DNA of 64,000 bases from Valencia hispanica (Eukaryota > Chordata > Actinopteri > Cyprinodontiformes > Valenciidae), in assembly GCA_963556495.2 (NCBI GenBank), contig OY747702.1, forward strand, positions 21,960,403 to 22,024,402. The letters are read 5' to 3'. The translations under genes were made by a program, and so were the position numbers. Below are positions 23,220 through 34,900 of the stretch, one piece after another; position 1 is the first letter of the stretch, and each line of letters starts with the position of its first letter. A model generated the notes under the pieces. It saw only the letters and a list, made by a program, of their open reading frames with translations. It was not told the origin of the DNA and did no database searches.

Positions 23220-25277
23220 CAGTTGATTTAAATTTGTTAATGATGTGTGTTATTTGGCGTGCTGTGTCATTAGCCTCATTCAAAAGTGCTTCAAGCAGCA
23301 AAAGTGAAGCCAACACATTTGGCTTCTAAATTGAATTTACTTAATGCGAGTTAAATTTTATTGTTTGAGCTAACAAAGAGTGGGGCCTGTGGCAAATGAC
23401 TGTCAAACACGTTACAGTGCAGGTAGCCTAAAACAGATTGCAACGGGTTTATTATTTGGGACAGCTGCAAAGGCAGAACTTATGTGGGTTGAAATTCAGG
23501 CCAGTATAAGGAAGGAAAAATTGTGGAAATGTATAATCGTTAATTGTTTCTAGTGATAATTGAATTGGACTCATTTGTGTCCCCAGATTTCGGAATTGAG
23601 ACTGCGAAAGTCTGAGCTTACCGAGCAGCCTTTAGTTCAGTGTCCTATTGTCTGTCAAGGTTTTAGAACCTAAAGTTGCAGATATAAACTATTAGAACCT
23701 CAGCAGATAGTGGTGGAAAATATGTATTTGTGAACCTGACATTTTGTGTTTGAATCCAGAAAATGGAGAGAAATGTTACTAGTATATCGCTAATGCAAGC
23801 CTTCTACACATCTGCAAACTGCAAGCAGACCTAGGACTTGTTTTTTTGTTGTAACAACTGATGTCTTGCCAACCTTCCATGAAGGACAGCTTTGTGGAAT
23901 GCAGACTAATATTTCTCCTGTCAACAAACACCTGAGCTGTGGATCTCTGCAGCTCCTCCAGAGTAAGCTTGGGCCCATTAGCTGTTTCCTCTTGATCGAT
24001 TCTCTCCTTTCACAGCCAGTCAGTTTAGTTTGGATACCCATGTCATGTTTGTGATTTCCCTTCGTAGACAATGGAGGGATAATGGATATTATTTTATTCC
24101 CCAGATCTGCATACATTTCCTTCCACTGAACAGTTGTGCACTATTGTGTTTTACACTATTGTATAAAATCACAATAAAATACATGTAAGTATAAAGTTCA
24201 TAACATGAATAAAATGGTAGAAAGAAACGCCACTTGAAACTTCTCTAAAAGCTTCAGTGGTCTGGATCCAAAAATTGTTTAAAAACTCTGTAGTTTCTTG
24301 TAGTGGGAAGGACGACCTGATTCCTCTGGTGTAATGTAGAGGACACGGATAGCATAATCTAATTTCGGGTCATTTTACAATCAGTGCTGTGCCCTTCTTA
24401 TATTGTGTCAAGATTTGTTTGAGCACACTTGTGTGACAAACACGGCTTGCATTAAACAATTGACCCCGTTTCCCCTCTCTGGAGAGGCCTGTTAAATGGG
24501 CTACACTAATAACATTCTGATACATTACATGAGGTGTAACAGTATATACAGTAAATGAACAAAAGAGCGAAACTAATGATAGAATATGCCCCACTTGTGA
24601 CTTAAAATATGCAGAATAAGGGTCAATTCATCTCCGCAGACAAAATAAAGGGAAACCCGAATAAGAAAAGTTGCGGAGCTGCAGTCGCGACAAACATCCG
24701 CTCAGCGCCACTTATCATCCCAAATAAACCTCTGTCATTTAAAAAGAGAGAGGGGAGGAGGGGGAGGGGGGGTTGCAACATCTTTACAACTTCCACGAGA
24801 TGCAGTAAATTGTGCTTTTATGGGTAATGTGCCCATTAAAGAGTAAAAAGCAATCTGAAACGTCAGGACAAATGACAGCTTTTGAGAGCCATCTGCAATC
24901 TCGAGCTTCACAAACTCAATTATTCATAATGCATTTATGAAGTCCGCTGAGACTGCGCTGTCATTCCTGTTCAAACTAACGGGAAAAGCAACATAAAGGG
25001 ACAAGCTCCTCCAGATGACAATAGCTCCACGGTTGGCTCTGGTGTATTTATGCTGCCACCTGCTGGCAAAGAACCGCAACACAGATCATATACACACACA
25101 CAACCAACATTAACCAGTATTGGGAAGCTTTTATTTCTTAATAAAAGGATCATTTCTCTGGCGTATCATATCAATATGATATATCAGCTTGTGCTCGATT
25201 CATCTGAACCTTATTACATTCTGCTGATGGCTCCAGCAGTAGAGAAAATTCTGAGAGAAACCCCCAAAAAAAACACA
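23220..25277. other. Convergent intergenic region and lsm11 3' UTR, with a candidate conserved element
   Basis: clint1 (+) and lsm11 (-) converge here. Part of the right side must be the lsm11 3' UTR, but its end is not fixed by sequence. No other gene is seen. 24800-24965 stands out as non-repetitive, with homeodomain/POU-like text such as 'caattattcataatgcattt' and a TGACAG word. It looks like constrained regulatory DNA. Confidence 0.4.
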
Positions 25278-28200
25278 TCAGAGAGGCTGGGGGTTTACCA
25301 GGATCACGTTTTCACCGCGGATAAAAAGCTGGTTTATGTGGCGCGTGTGCACCTTCCCGTACGTCTTCCGACGGGCTGCCGGATCCCGGGCCTCCGCCGA
25401 GAGGACGCCTTTATCTCGTCTGCTTTCAACATCCTCCGGCGGCTCGGGTTCTGCCGTCCCGCTGTCCTCCCTCGTGTTTTCCTGGACACTCAGCTTCTCA
25501 AAGAGCTGGACAAAGACAGTGGTCGCATTATTACCATTTTTTTTTCAGTAACAGCAAGAGGATAATGGAAAACAATCTAGAAAGGTTTTATGCAATCGAA
25601 CCCACATATATTAAGCACGTTTTATAAGAGTTCTTATCAAGTCATTTGCTGTTGGAAGAGATTTACACTTTCTAAAAAAAAAAAAAGGGACTCCGTTTAC
25701 AGTTACCGGTGGGTGTAATTATGTTGCTTTGCAGGGTTCAAATTATCTGTCATTGTAAGGGGGAATACCTGCAGGATATGACTGCATGACACTAAGTAAC
25801 ACAGCCTCTACTCACAGCTTGATGCTGTTGTGTTTCTTGTTACCACCATCGTTATTGGCTAAAAGCATGCAACTTTTGTTGGGAAATATTCACACACAAA
25901 ACAATGCAGGGTTATTTGGCAGGTTAGTGCAAAAGCATATTTTCCTGAAACAGTCTGACTCCTCTAGGGGAACATAATCTTATTTTACAGTATTTTTCAT
26001 CGCTAAGTTGGTAAAAAAAAAAAAAAAAAGACATGATATCATGCCAAATAAAACTAAATCTGAAATGGAAGGCCAAACACCTGGTGTGCACGAGAATAGT
26101 GCCAGGAAATTTCATACAGCTTCATCCAGATTCTAGCTTTTTTTTTGCTTGAATTCAGTATAAAAAAACTGTCTATAGATGGTAAGTGAGAAACAAATAG
26201 AAAACTTTGAAGTTGTCTACATATGAAAAAAGCTTGATTTTATGTAAAAGATGCAGGCATCACTGCAAGGTGGAGCAATAAAACATGGGTTATGTCTTCT
26301 GCAATCTTACTTGTTTATCAATGAATGCATTTATCTTTGACTCGACAGAAACATAAACAACCTTCTCTACTGCCTTTTCCTCGTTTGTGGGGTTAAATGT
26401 GGGTTGTTATTTTTTTAGAGGTCTAAGCAGCTGCTCGGAGGAAATCTGAGAAAAGATTTTGTTAAGTGAGCCTTGCAGTTTGCACCTTCTGGTCTTTCAT
26501 GAAACCTATTGTCCCGACTTTTTTTTCCCACCCCCACATGAGCCAAATGGGATATGGGTCACTCTTTCTTTGGAACCACTTGTATTTTGCAAAGCTAAAT
26601 GAATTAGTGGCCTAAAGTCTGCTTCGGAGTAAAGTTGCTGGAGGTTTGTGGCCCTCGTTGCTATGACATTACAACGTCAAATAAAATACTTTCTGTTGCA
26701 CACAACATTTTCATTTCATTTCCTAAGAAGATTTTTGATTTGTCAGTATTTTTTTCTTTTGTTATTAAGTGTCCATCTGCATCAATCACCTGTCCTAATG
26801 AGACAAAGTTGTCTTATTTTCTTCCAATTGTGTTCTAGAACTGCACAAAATCATTCCAAGGGCATGTCCTCTGACCTGAACTACTACAAATCTATGGGAC
26901 TTTTTATTTTCTTTACAGAGCGAAGACTTCTCAAGACTCTCAAAACGTGCATCACTTCTACCAAATCTTTGCAAGCTGTTATGCATTTTCAGTTAGAAGG
27001 TAAAATCCCGCCGGTACCCGTGAAATGGTGAGGGCTTTCTCGTGGTACAGCGCCTCTCCAAGTAGAGGCTCTCTGTACGTCTCGTCTACATCCACCATGG
27101 CCTGCCACAGAGACACAACACCCAGCGATGAATGGGCATCTAGTGCGAAGGCGTGAAATGTGCAACGAGAAGACTTGCGAGGGGTCTGCTCACCATGTTC
27201 CAGAACTTGTCGAAGGCCACGACGAAGCCGGAGCACACTCCCCTCAGTCCTTTAAAGGTCCGGATGTGAACTCGGACTCTGATCCTCTCCTCAACGCAGC
27301 GGTGCAGCTCCCCCAGAGGACTGCCGTTGCATACTGAAGATATATGGGCAGCAGGCAAAAAACAACAACAAACAAAACACATTACACTTCTAAAAAGGGG
27401 CAGTATTTAAACTAAAGAAAAATTATTCCACACCAACTCACATACTGTGTCCTAAAAAAGTATTAATACCCCTTAAACTTGTTTGCATTTTGTACTTTTA
27501 CAACCACTTTATGTGATGGGCCAACATAAAGCAGCACATGACCGTGAAGTGAAAAGAACGATTGGTTTCCACAATTTTTACAATTAAACATCTGAAAGGT
27601 TTGACATGCAGCTACAGTCCCGATCAAAGGTTTAAGACCACTTGAAAAATGGCACAAAGAAATCAGATTTTGCATGATTGGATCTTAAAAAGTTTCCAAG
27701 TAGAGTTTCAATATGCAACATGAAGAAATGGGAGTGAGACGAAATGTTTTTTGAGCATGCAATTTATTGAAAACAACGCTTAAACTGAAACAGGCTGTTT
27801 TACAGCTGATCAGAAGATTGAGACCACATGCCTTGAAAAGGTCAAATCTGCAACAATGTGGATTCATTGTCATTTTCTGTCAGGTAGTCACATTGTCATG
27901 ATGTTCTGATGGCAATGGCAAACAAAAAAAGACCCTTCCCTTTTTGAACGTAGTCGCGTCGTCGAAGTGCATAAGCAGGGTCTCTCGCAGCGCGCCATCG
28001 CTGCTGAGGTGAGACGCAGTAAGACAGTCATTTGGACTTTCTTAAATGAACCTGAGGGTTATGGAATAAAAACAAGGTCAAGTGGAAAACCCCCAAAAAT
28101 GTCACCAGCACTGAGCCGGAGGATCCGATTGGCTGTCCGTCAAGACACTGGACGATCCTCGACCCAAATTAAGGGCGTTACTGATGCAGACTGCAGCCCC

Positions 28201-30661
28201 ATAACCATCAGACGGCATCTGAGACTGAATGGCTTCAAAAACAAACAAGAAAACATCTTCAAAGGCCTCGTCTCCTTGAACGCCACAGAACTGACCGTTT
28301 GGACTTTGCAAGAGAGCACCAAACATGGGACATTGAAAGGTGGAAGAAAGTTTTATTCTCTGATGAGAACAAATGTATCCTTGATGGTCCTGATGGTTTC
28401 CAACATTACTGGCATGACAAGCAGATCCCACCTGAGATGTTTTCTACGCGCCACAGTGGAGGGGGGCGCCATAACGGTCTGGGGTGCTTTTTCCTTCAGT
28501 GGAACAGTGGAGCTTCAGGAGGTGCAGGGCCGTCAAGCGGCTGCTTCCCGAGGGTTGATATGATCACATTCCTTCTTTACATATTGATTTTTAAAACAAG
28601 TCTTTTTTTTCTTTTTCTTTTTACTTGTTTCTGGCTAAAAGCACCCGCTAACCTCCGTTAGCTTCAGTTAGCTCCGGGTTAGCTAGTTAGCTCGTAGCCA
28701 CATCCGCTCAGAGTTTAATGGGTGTCAATCACCCACCCTCACAGCTCCACCTCTTTGCCCATTTTTTGTATTTTCCGGGCGTGATGAGACGCGTGACGCG
28801 GCTAAGATGGCATTGGTGGGAACTGCGGGTGACGTCACGGAGGTTCTGTCTATCTTTACATACAGTCTATGGTCCAGATGTTGCAGAGAGCGTTCCTCAT
28901 GACTGAGGGCTCTGGTCTGTGTGCTAACCACTGGGCTTTTCCAACAGGACAATGCTACAGGACACAATGCCTGCAGGACAAGGGACTTCTTCCAGGAGAA
29001 TAAAATCACTCCTTTGGACCATCCTGCATGTCCCCCTGATCCTTTGGGGAAGGATGGCAAGGGACGTTTACAAAAATGGACAACAGTTCCAGTGGTCTCA
29101 CTCCCATGTCTTCTTGTTGCATGTTAAAGCTCTACTTGGAACCTTGTTAAGATCCAACCATTCAAAATATGATTTTTTTTGTGCCATTTTTCCAAGTTGT
29201 GTTTAACTTTTCATCAGGACTATATCTTGACCTTTACCCTGATATTTGTGGTAACTTTGGAGGAGCTACAGATATCCACATCTCAGGCATAAGAATCTGG
29301 TGACAGGTCAAGTATTAATCATTCACTCCACAAAGCTATCCTTTATAGAAGAGTGCCAAGAAGAAAGCTATTCTTCCAAACAAAAAAAATGAATAAAACA
29401 ACAAGCAAACAGAGGTGCTCTGATCAGATGAGACCAAATTAGAACCTTTAGGCCAATGCGCAAGACTACCGGCTAGAATACCGCACTGGTCTGAGCACAC
29501 CATCTCTACTGTGAAACATGGTGGTGGCAGCATCATGCTTGGGAGACCCTTTACCCCACCAAGCACTGGGAAGATGGGCGGAGCTAAATACAGAGGAATA
29601 CTGGGAGTAAACCTGTCCGAGGCTGCAAGACTTCCACAGCCCAAAAGGACAACTCTAAACATGAAACCAGGGTAATAATGGAATGGTTTAGATCAAATCA
29701 GTTAGCTTACATGTGTTAGATTGGCCTAGTCAAAGTCCAGACCTGAATTGAGTAGCCTATCTTTGGCAAGACGTTATAATAAATAAATAAAATTATTATT
29801 CACAGACGACCTCCATCCAATGTGACTGAGCTGGAGATATTTTACAGAGCATGGGCAAACAGTTCAGGCTCTAGAAGTGTAAAGCTGCTGGAGACATATC
29901 CTAAAACACACGGAGAAATGGGACTCTACAAAGCAATGAGCTGGAGAAAAGTGTAGGCTATACCACACTTTTCACATCTGTATTATTACTAGAACATTTT
30001 GAAGTGTGTATGAATTCATTTCTACTTAATAGTTACGCGCTTCTTTGCGGTGGCGTTAAACAAAAACGGGGAAAAAATCCAGCCAAAAATATTAAAGCTC
30101 GCGGGTGTAACGTGACAAGCTGTGAACAAAAACCTCACAGGGACGTGCCTTGTTTGCAAGTCACTTTAACACAGAACTAGATTCTGTTATTATGCCGCAG
30201 CGGTGTGACAGCTGACTGCTGAACCTACGGGACATCCTCGTTAGGACATTTTTCTGCGGTTTCTGCCTCCTTCTCCTCCTCGGCGCCGCGCCGCTGCTCT
30301 CCCCTTCCTCTGACTCGGTCACCGGGTTGTTCACCATCAGCTTCTTCAGGCTCTCGATGCGCTCCGGGTCGGCCACCCCCTTCATCGCTCTCCGCTGCCT
30401 TTTCTCCACGTTCTCCGGCTTGGCTCGGCCGCGGCCGCCCTTCAAGAAGCTCTCGTACTCTGCCACATTGTTGAAGCGCTTGATGTTGGGGAAGGGAAGC
30501 GGCGGCGCTGCGGGGCAGTACAGGGCCAGCAGCGGGTCAAACTTCTCGGAGCAGACATTTAATGCATCTGTGGCGGCCTCCGGTACCGGCTCCGGTCCCG
30601 AGGCTGCTGACACGGTTTGTTTACTGTACGGCTTCACGCTTTTTCTTTCCCTCTCCTCCAT
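25278..30661 (-). CDS. lsm11: lsm11: U7 snRNA-associated Sm-like protein, 4 exons, 294 aa
   Basis: Lsm11 replaces SmD2 in the U7 snRNP ring and recruits FLASH and the cleavage complex for 3' processing of replication-dependent histone pre-mRNAs in the nucleus. Exons on the minus strand: 30661-30229, 27333-27194, 27101-27018, 25505-25278 (885 nt, in phase, all GT-AG). The start MEERERKS lies in a good context (aaacATGG). FDPLLALY (41-48) is the conserved N-terminal FLASH-region motif, followed by [13 protein letters not shown]. The Sm1 part is [20 protein letters not shown] through [18 protein letters not shown]. Exon 4 supplies the Sm2 part, [15 protein letters not shown], ending NPQPL. Human LSM11 is 360 aa; the shorter length here reflects less Arg/Gly/Glu-rich filler. 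The MPLHT motif known in mammals reads MSLCN here. The gene is convergent with clint1 and divergent from thg1l. Confidence 0.96.
25506..27017 (-). other. lsm11: lsm11 intron 3
   Basis: This intron of about 1.5 kb lies between the third and last exons. It holds A/T homopolymer runs (for example about 25674-25686 and 26013-26029). No gene or named repeat is recognised. Confidence 0.6.
27615..29222 (+). mobile_element. Tc1-like transposon of a third subfamily, nested and interrupted
   Basis: The terminal inverted repeats are 'cagtcccgatcaaaggttta...gacc' at the left and 'tttttccaagttgtgtttaacttttcatcaggac' at the right. Both are flanked by TA (27613-27614 and 29223-29224). A degraded transposase is read at about 27945-28550: [20 protein letters not shown] helix-turn-helix, then GKPPKMSP. 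Later frames are shifted. At 28556-28872 about 317 bp of unrelated DNA interrupts it. The [10 protein letters not shown] block (second catalytic Asp) is at about 28945. After CPPDP the LNPIEN segment with the catalytic Glu is missing. A related 3' half lies at 52145-52455. Confidence 0.85.
28556..28872. mobile_element. Unclassified insertion inside the third-subfamily Tc1
   Basis: The transposase reading stops at 'cgagggttga' and recognisable Tc1 text resumes at 'tggtccagatgttgcagagag'. The interposed 317 bp has repeated GTTAGCT words (about 28658-28692) and ends 'tatctttacatacagtctat', a phrase common at the ends of dispersed repeats in fish. I cannot classify it further. The ends are approximate. 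Confidence 0.5.
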
Positions 30662-31901
30662 GTTTGAAAGAAGCGGAACGACGTGAAGCAAGGGATCCTG
30701 GGAAAGTTGCTGCTGCCTTGAGTTTTGCCTTTTTTTTCGAATCAAAGCTCCCCGTCGCTGCCTTATAAAACGTCCTGATGCGTGCTGTTGTGGATATTCT
30801 GAGATTTTTTTAACAGTAGCCTAGTTTTATCTCCCAAAAGTCAAGAAAACAAAACACTATTTTTTAATTGGACTACAAGTCCCAACGCTTTTCAATTCAA
30901 GTACGTGATTTTGAGTGGTTGCGTTCCTTAACAGTCAGCCGGGTGATAAACTGGGTGGAAGTGAAGACAAAGTGGAGTGGGAGGAGTTATTTTTTGGCCT
31001 GGATAAAATTTATTGTAAAAGTTTTTTTCAGCCTCCAAAAAATTTGACTTCCATACTATCAGTATAGTGTAACTCTCATAATTTTCTACCAAAATAATGA
31101 TTTGAGGATGGGGTCTGGAGTGAGTGACAGACATTCAAAGAGGAGTGCTGTGATAGACAAACATAACATTAAAAGGCACGATTATTAATCATTTTAATAA
31201 ATTAGGTTTAGCCAATCTTGACGATATTAGGAATTATTTATTTACATAGAGGTAAAAACAAAAAGTTGACAGATATTTATTCTTTCATCTGTTTACTACT
31301 TTGCATTTAATAACATTTCTATTTTAGATTACTTGTTTTTTGTTTTTGTTTACATGGGTGGTTTATGTGTTTAAAATATTTTTTTCTTCTTCATTGTTTT
31401 GCTTTTATTCAAGTAAGTTATTCATTTTAAAAAATTTAAAATTTTGCTATAAATTCCCAGGAAGAAAGAAAAAGCGTGTTGGACTTGTTCAACCCGGAAC
31501 CTTTGTTAGGGAAGTTCTAGAGGTCGTACTACATGTACGATAGATTTGGTCGACGGACTGTACACAAAGCAACGTGACTTATCTCGGAATAACTGTTTTA
31601 ATTGATGTGTTATTAAAAAGGTAGAATATTAATACGGTCGGGTGTCGGGAAGCTTTAATGATCAGGTCAGCTGCGTCATTTTAGCTTATCTGACTGTAGA
31701 ATAACTGGATAAAGGCGGAGGTAAGTTGTTAACTAATGTCATTCTCAACTGTATGTGTGTTGCAGATATGTTATAGTAAATCTAACCAAATGAATTAAAT
31801 TCTAAATAATATATTAGTTTTCATGTCAGAATAAATAATGTGGTAATGGATCATGCCCCCTGTGGTGTGTGTGTTTTTCCCCCCTCCAGCAGTCTCTCTT
31901 A
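30662..31901. promoter_or_regulatory. Divergent lsm11/thg1l promoter region, with a probable thg1l 5' exon and intron
   Basis: The two start codons are 1.24 kb apart and face away from each other. ACTACAAGTCCCA at 30872-30884 matches the ZNF143/THAP11 (SBS) consensus. On the thg1l side GGCGGAG|GTAAGT at 31714-31726 is a strong donor. TTTTTCCCCCCTCCAG ending at 31889 is a strong acceptor. Together they suggest a non-coding first exon ending at 31720 and a 169-base intron before the coding exon. No TATA box is evident. Promoter use is inferred. Confidence 0.55.
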
Positions 31902-34900
31902 ATGCTAATAGTTAGGGCCTGCAGACTTGGAAGGTCTTGTTTCCCTGCAGCTTCTCTGCGTCCCTTTTCCAGCTCCAGCATTATGGCAAAGAGCAAGTTC
32001 GAGTATGTCCGCAGCTTTGAAACAGACGACACATGCCTCAGGAACTGCTACATTGTCGTAAGACTGGACGGTCGCAACTTCCACAAGTGAGTTTTCCTTG
32101 TCATTTCCCCCTCTGGTGTCTGGCTCTGAAATGATTGACCCGCTTTCGACTTTCCTGTCGCTACTTCGATCCGTTTCAGGTTCGCAGAGCAGCATCAGTT
32201 CACGAAGCCCAACGATGACAGGGCTCTGGGTTTGATGAGCAGGAGTGCCCGCTCTGTCATGGAGGAGCTGGAGGATATCACCATCGCCTATGGTCAAAGC
32301 GATGAGTTCAGCTTCGTTTTTAAGAGAAGCTCTACGTGGTTCAAAAGAAGAGCCAGGTACTGTTCTCTTTCACTGGCTTTCCTATACAAATCTCCAGTTT
32401 ACAGTGCTTCTGTTTTACTTCTCCCCCCTCCTGTGCTTGTTTTGCAGTAAACTCATGACTCATGTGGCCTCCCAGTTTTCCTCTTCATATGTGTTTTACT
32501 GGAAGGAGTTCTTCGGAGAACAGCCTCTTCTTTACCCGCCTGGCTTTGACGGACGGGTGGTTTTGTATCCCACCAACCGTAACCTCAGGGACTACCTCAG
32601 CTGGAGGCAAGCGGACTGTAAGTGTGTCCATGTGTTTCACCGGATGTATCTGCTGGATATGTATTTATGTATGTGTTTCCTATATTTTTTAGGTCACATA
32701 AATAACTTGTATAACACTGTATTTTGGACATTGGTTCAAAAAAGAGGGCTCACTACAACACAGGCCGAGGATCGCCTAAAGGTAAGAGCAAAACAAAACG
32801 GATGAGTTGCGCCGTTTGTTTGTACACAAGAAAATGCATTCGGGTTTAAGAAAAAAAGCAGGTATAAGTTCATTAATAAAATTGGGATTTTTGTGTCTAG
32901 TTGCCAGGGTACCCCAAGAATCCTTTTGGAATCTCTCCAAACCTATGATGTAGGGAACCATTTTTATCCGAATGAGTCCCAATTCAAATTATTACTGTAC
33001 GTTTTATATTACATATATTTTTGCATAAACATGGTTTCTCTTTTTTTCTGATTTAGGATTTTATTGTGATTTTATTTTTTTTCCCTTTTTATCAACTATG
33101 ACCTGAAAAAATTATTCATTCCTCTTAAAAATAGTTTTCACATTTTGTCGCGTTACGTCCACAAACTTATTGAAATTGTGTCAGAGCAACACAACATCGT
33201 ACACCAATGTAAAGGGAAAAGAAAGTGATGCATAGTCTTCAGATCTGAAAAGTGTGGCACACCGTTATGTTCAGCCTCCCCGAGTCGATGGTTTTATAGA
33301 ACATCTTTTTTAAAGTATGTCTCTACAACCTTTGATCATCTGGTAACTGAATCTTTTTATTTGTATTGCCAATTCTTTGTAAAATACCTCACGTTCAGTC
33401 TGAATGGTAGATGACATTAGTCAACATCAGTTTTAGGTCTTTCCACTGTTTCTTCATGTGAATTAAATCGGAGCTTTTACTGGACCATTCTAATAGTTTA
33501 AAATGCTTTAATGTAATTCATTCTACTGTATCTTCGATTGCATGGTTAAGGTCATTATCCTTCTGGCGGGTGAACCTCCACCTCAAGTCTTTTGCACCCT
33601 ATAAAAACTTTTCTTTTTTAGATCGCCCTCTATTTAGCTCCACACATCAATCCTGGCCCTGCTAAAGAAAATCTCTGCAACATGATGCTGCCGCTAAATA
33701 TCTTTTTTGCAGAGGGAATTGTGTGTTCAGGGTGATGTGCAGTGTTAGTTTTCTGCCACACGTGCCAAAAAGGTAATTTTGGTCTCGCCTAAGCAGAACA
33801 CATTTTTCTGCTTGTTTACATTGAATTTTACTAGAGGTATCAGAGTAAAGGGGGGGTAAATAAAAGAATGAATGAAAGGGGGCATGTCATACATTTGAGA
33901 TTTTTGTAAAAAGAAACACTGAAGGGGCGTCGGGTAGCGTAGTGGTTAATGTGGGTGCCCCATGTACAGAGCCCTCAGTCCTCATCGCGGTCTTCTCGGG
34001 TTCCAGTCCCGTCCCGGTGGACCTTTGCCCCCACTTCTCTCCTCCTTCTATGTACTGTCCACTGTCAAATAACGGCCACTGTGGCCACAAAACCTTAAAA
34101 ATAAATAGAAAACCATAATTTTCCTACCACGTCATATGCTACTTTAAAGATTGCGGCTGTAACATGAGAAAATGTGGAAAAGTTGTGAATACTTCTGGAC
34201 TTTTTCCTAATATTTCTTAAGTTCTTGTTTGTTTTTCTACCTGTAATCAGCTGGATTGGCACAAACTTGTTTATTGGCACAATAAAAAAAAAAAAATTCT
34301 TACTATGAAAAATTGTTCCATAATTTTTCAAATGCATCTACTGAGGCAGAAATATTTTCAACCTCTTCTTCTTTTTTTCTTTCAAAGAAAATGGGGTTAC
34401 TTTAAGCCACAGATTGACTGTCTTGACTCTTTGACATTTTGTTATAAACATTTGGTTAAGTAGTGGAAAACATAATATGTTTTGGATTTCAACAGAGTCG
34501 TTATACCCTCATGATTGACAGAAGTAGATTTTAATGGCTGCGCCTGCCTTGGACTGATGCAGCTGTTCTTCACATTTTCCAGTGTAGACTAGGAGTCAAG
34601 CAGAGAACAGTATCCACAAATGTTTATTGTCTCATTATATTCTTCTCATCTCTAGTTTTTTTATTTTAAAAAGCTTTAAAGTTTACAAAAATATACTTTA
34701 ATGGTTCATAACTATCAATTTGTGTAACATCAGCAATCGCTTTCCTGGAATAAATGAAACCTCCTGACATAACACAACCAGCAGGTGGTGCTATGCAATT
34801 ATGTGAATGACCATTCGAGCTTTCTCTTTAAAAAGCTATTTTTATTAATAAGTTGCTCTGTGTTTTGTTTTTTAAATCAGGGAACATTAGCTTCAGATAA

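Larger units (their letters stand above)
27437..30140 (+). mobile_element. Old Tc1-like transposon, split by a second Tc1
   Basis: 27437-27612 is a Tc1 left terminal repeat ('aaaagtattaataccccttaaacttg...tttatgtgatgggccaac'). The element resumes at 29223 with degraded transposase DNA in plus orientation: 'tcactccacaaagctatcctttatagaagag', the WSDE region at about 29410, 'catggtggtggcagcatcatgctt' at about 29518, and the SPDLN region at about 29735. It ends near 30140. The helix-turn-helix region is largely deleted. No intact frame remains. Confidence 0.75.
27334..30228 (-). other. lsm11: lsm11 intron 1, almost entirely transposon sequence
   Basis: The donor is gtaggt at 30228-30223 (minus strand) and the acceptor is cttcag ending at 27334. 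From 27437 to about 30140 the intron is an old Tc1 carrying a second Tc1, which itself carries a further insert. Only about 190 bases of apparently original intron remain. Confidence 0.8.
32782..34880 (+). other. thg1l: thg1l intron 4
   Basis: This 2.1 kb intron is half filled by a Tc1 remnant (33133-34205), which carries a tRNA-derived SINE (33923-34106). The rest is AT-rich with no recognised gene. Confidence 0.75.

Noticed and set aside
25050..25565. A 171-codon plus-strand frame
   Set aside because: It overlaps lsm11 exon 4 on the opposite strand, where the minus-strand reading gives the Sm2 motif with proper splice sites and stop.
30327..30686. Plus-strand frame of 119 codons over lsm11 exon 1
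   Set aside because: It is the antisense shadow of the lsm11 first exon, whose minus-strand frame encodes FDPLLALY and the spliced Sm domain.
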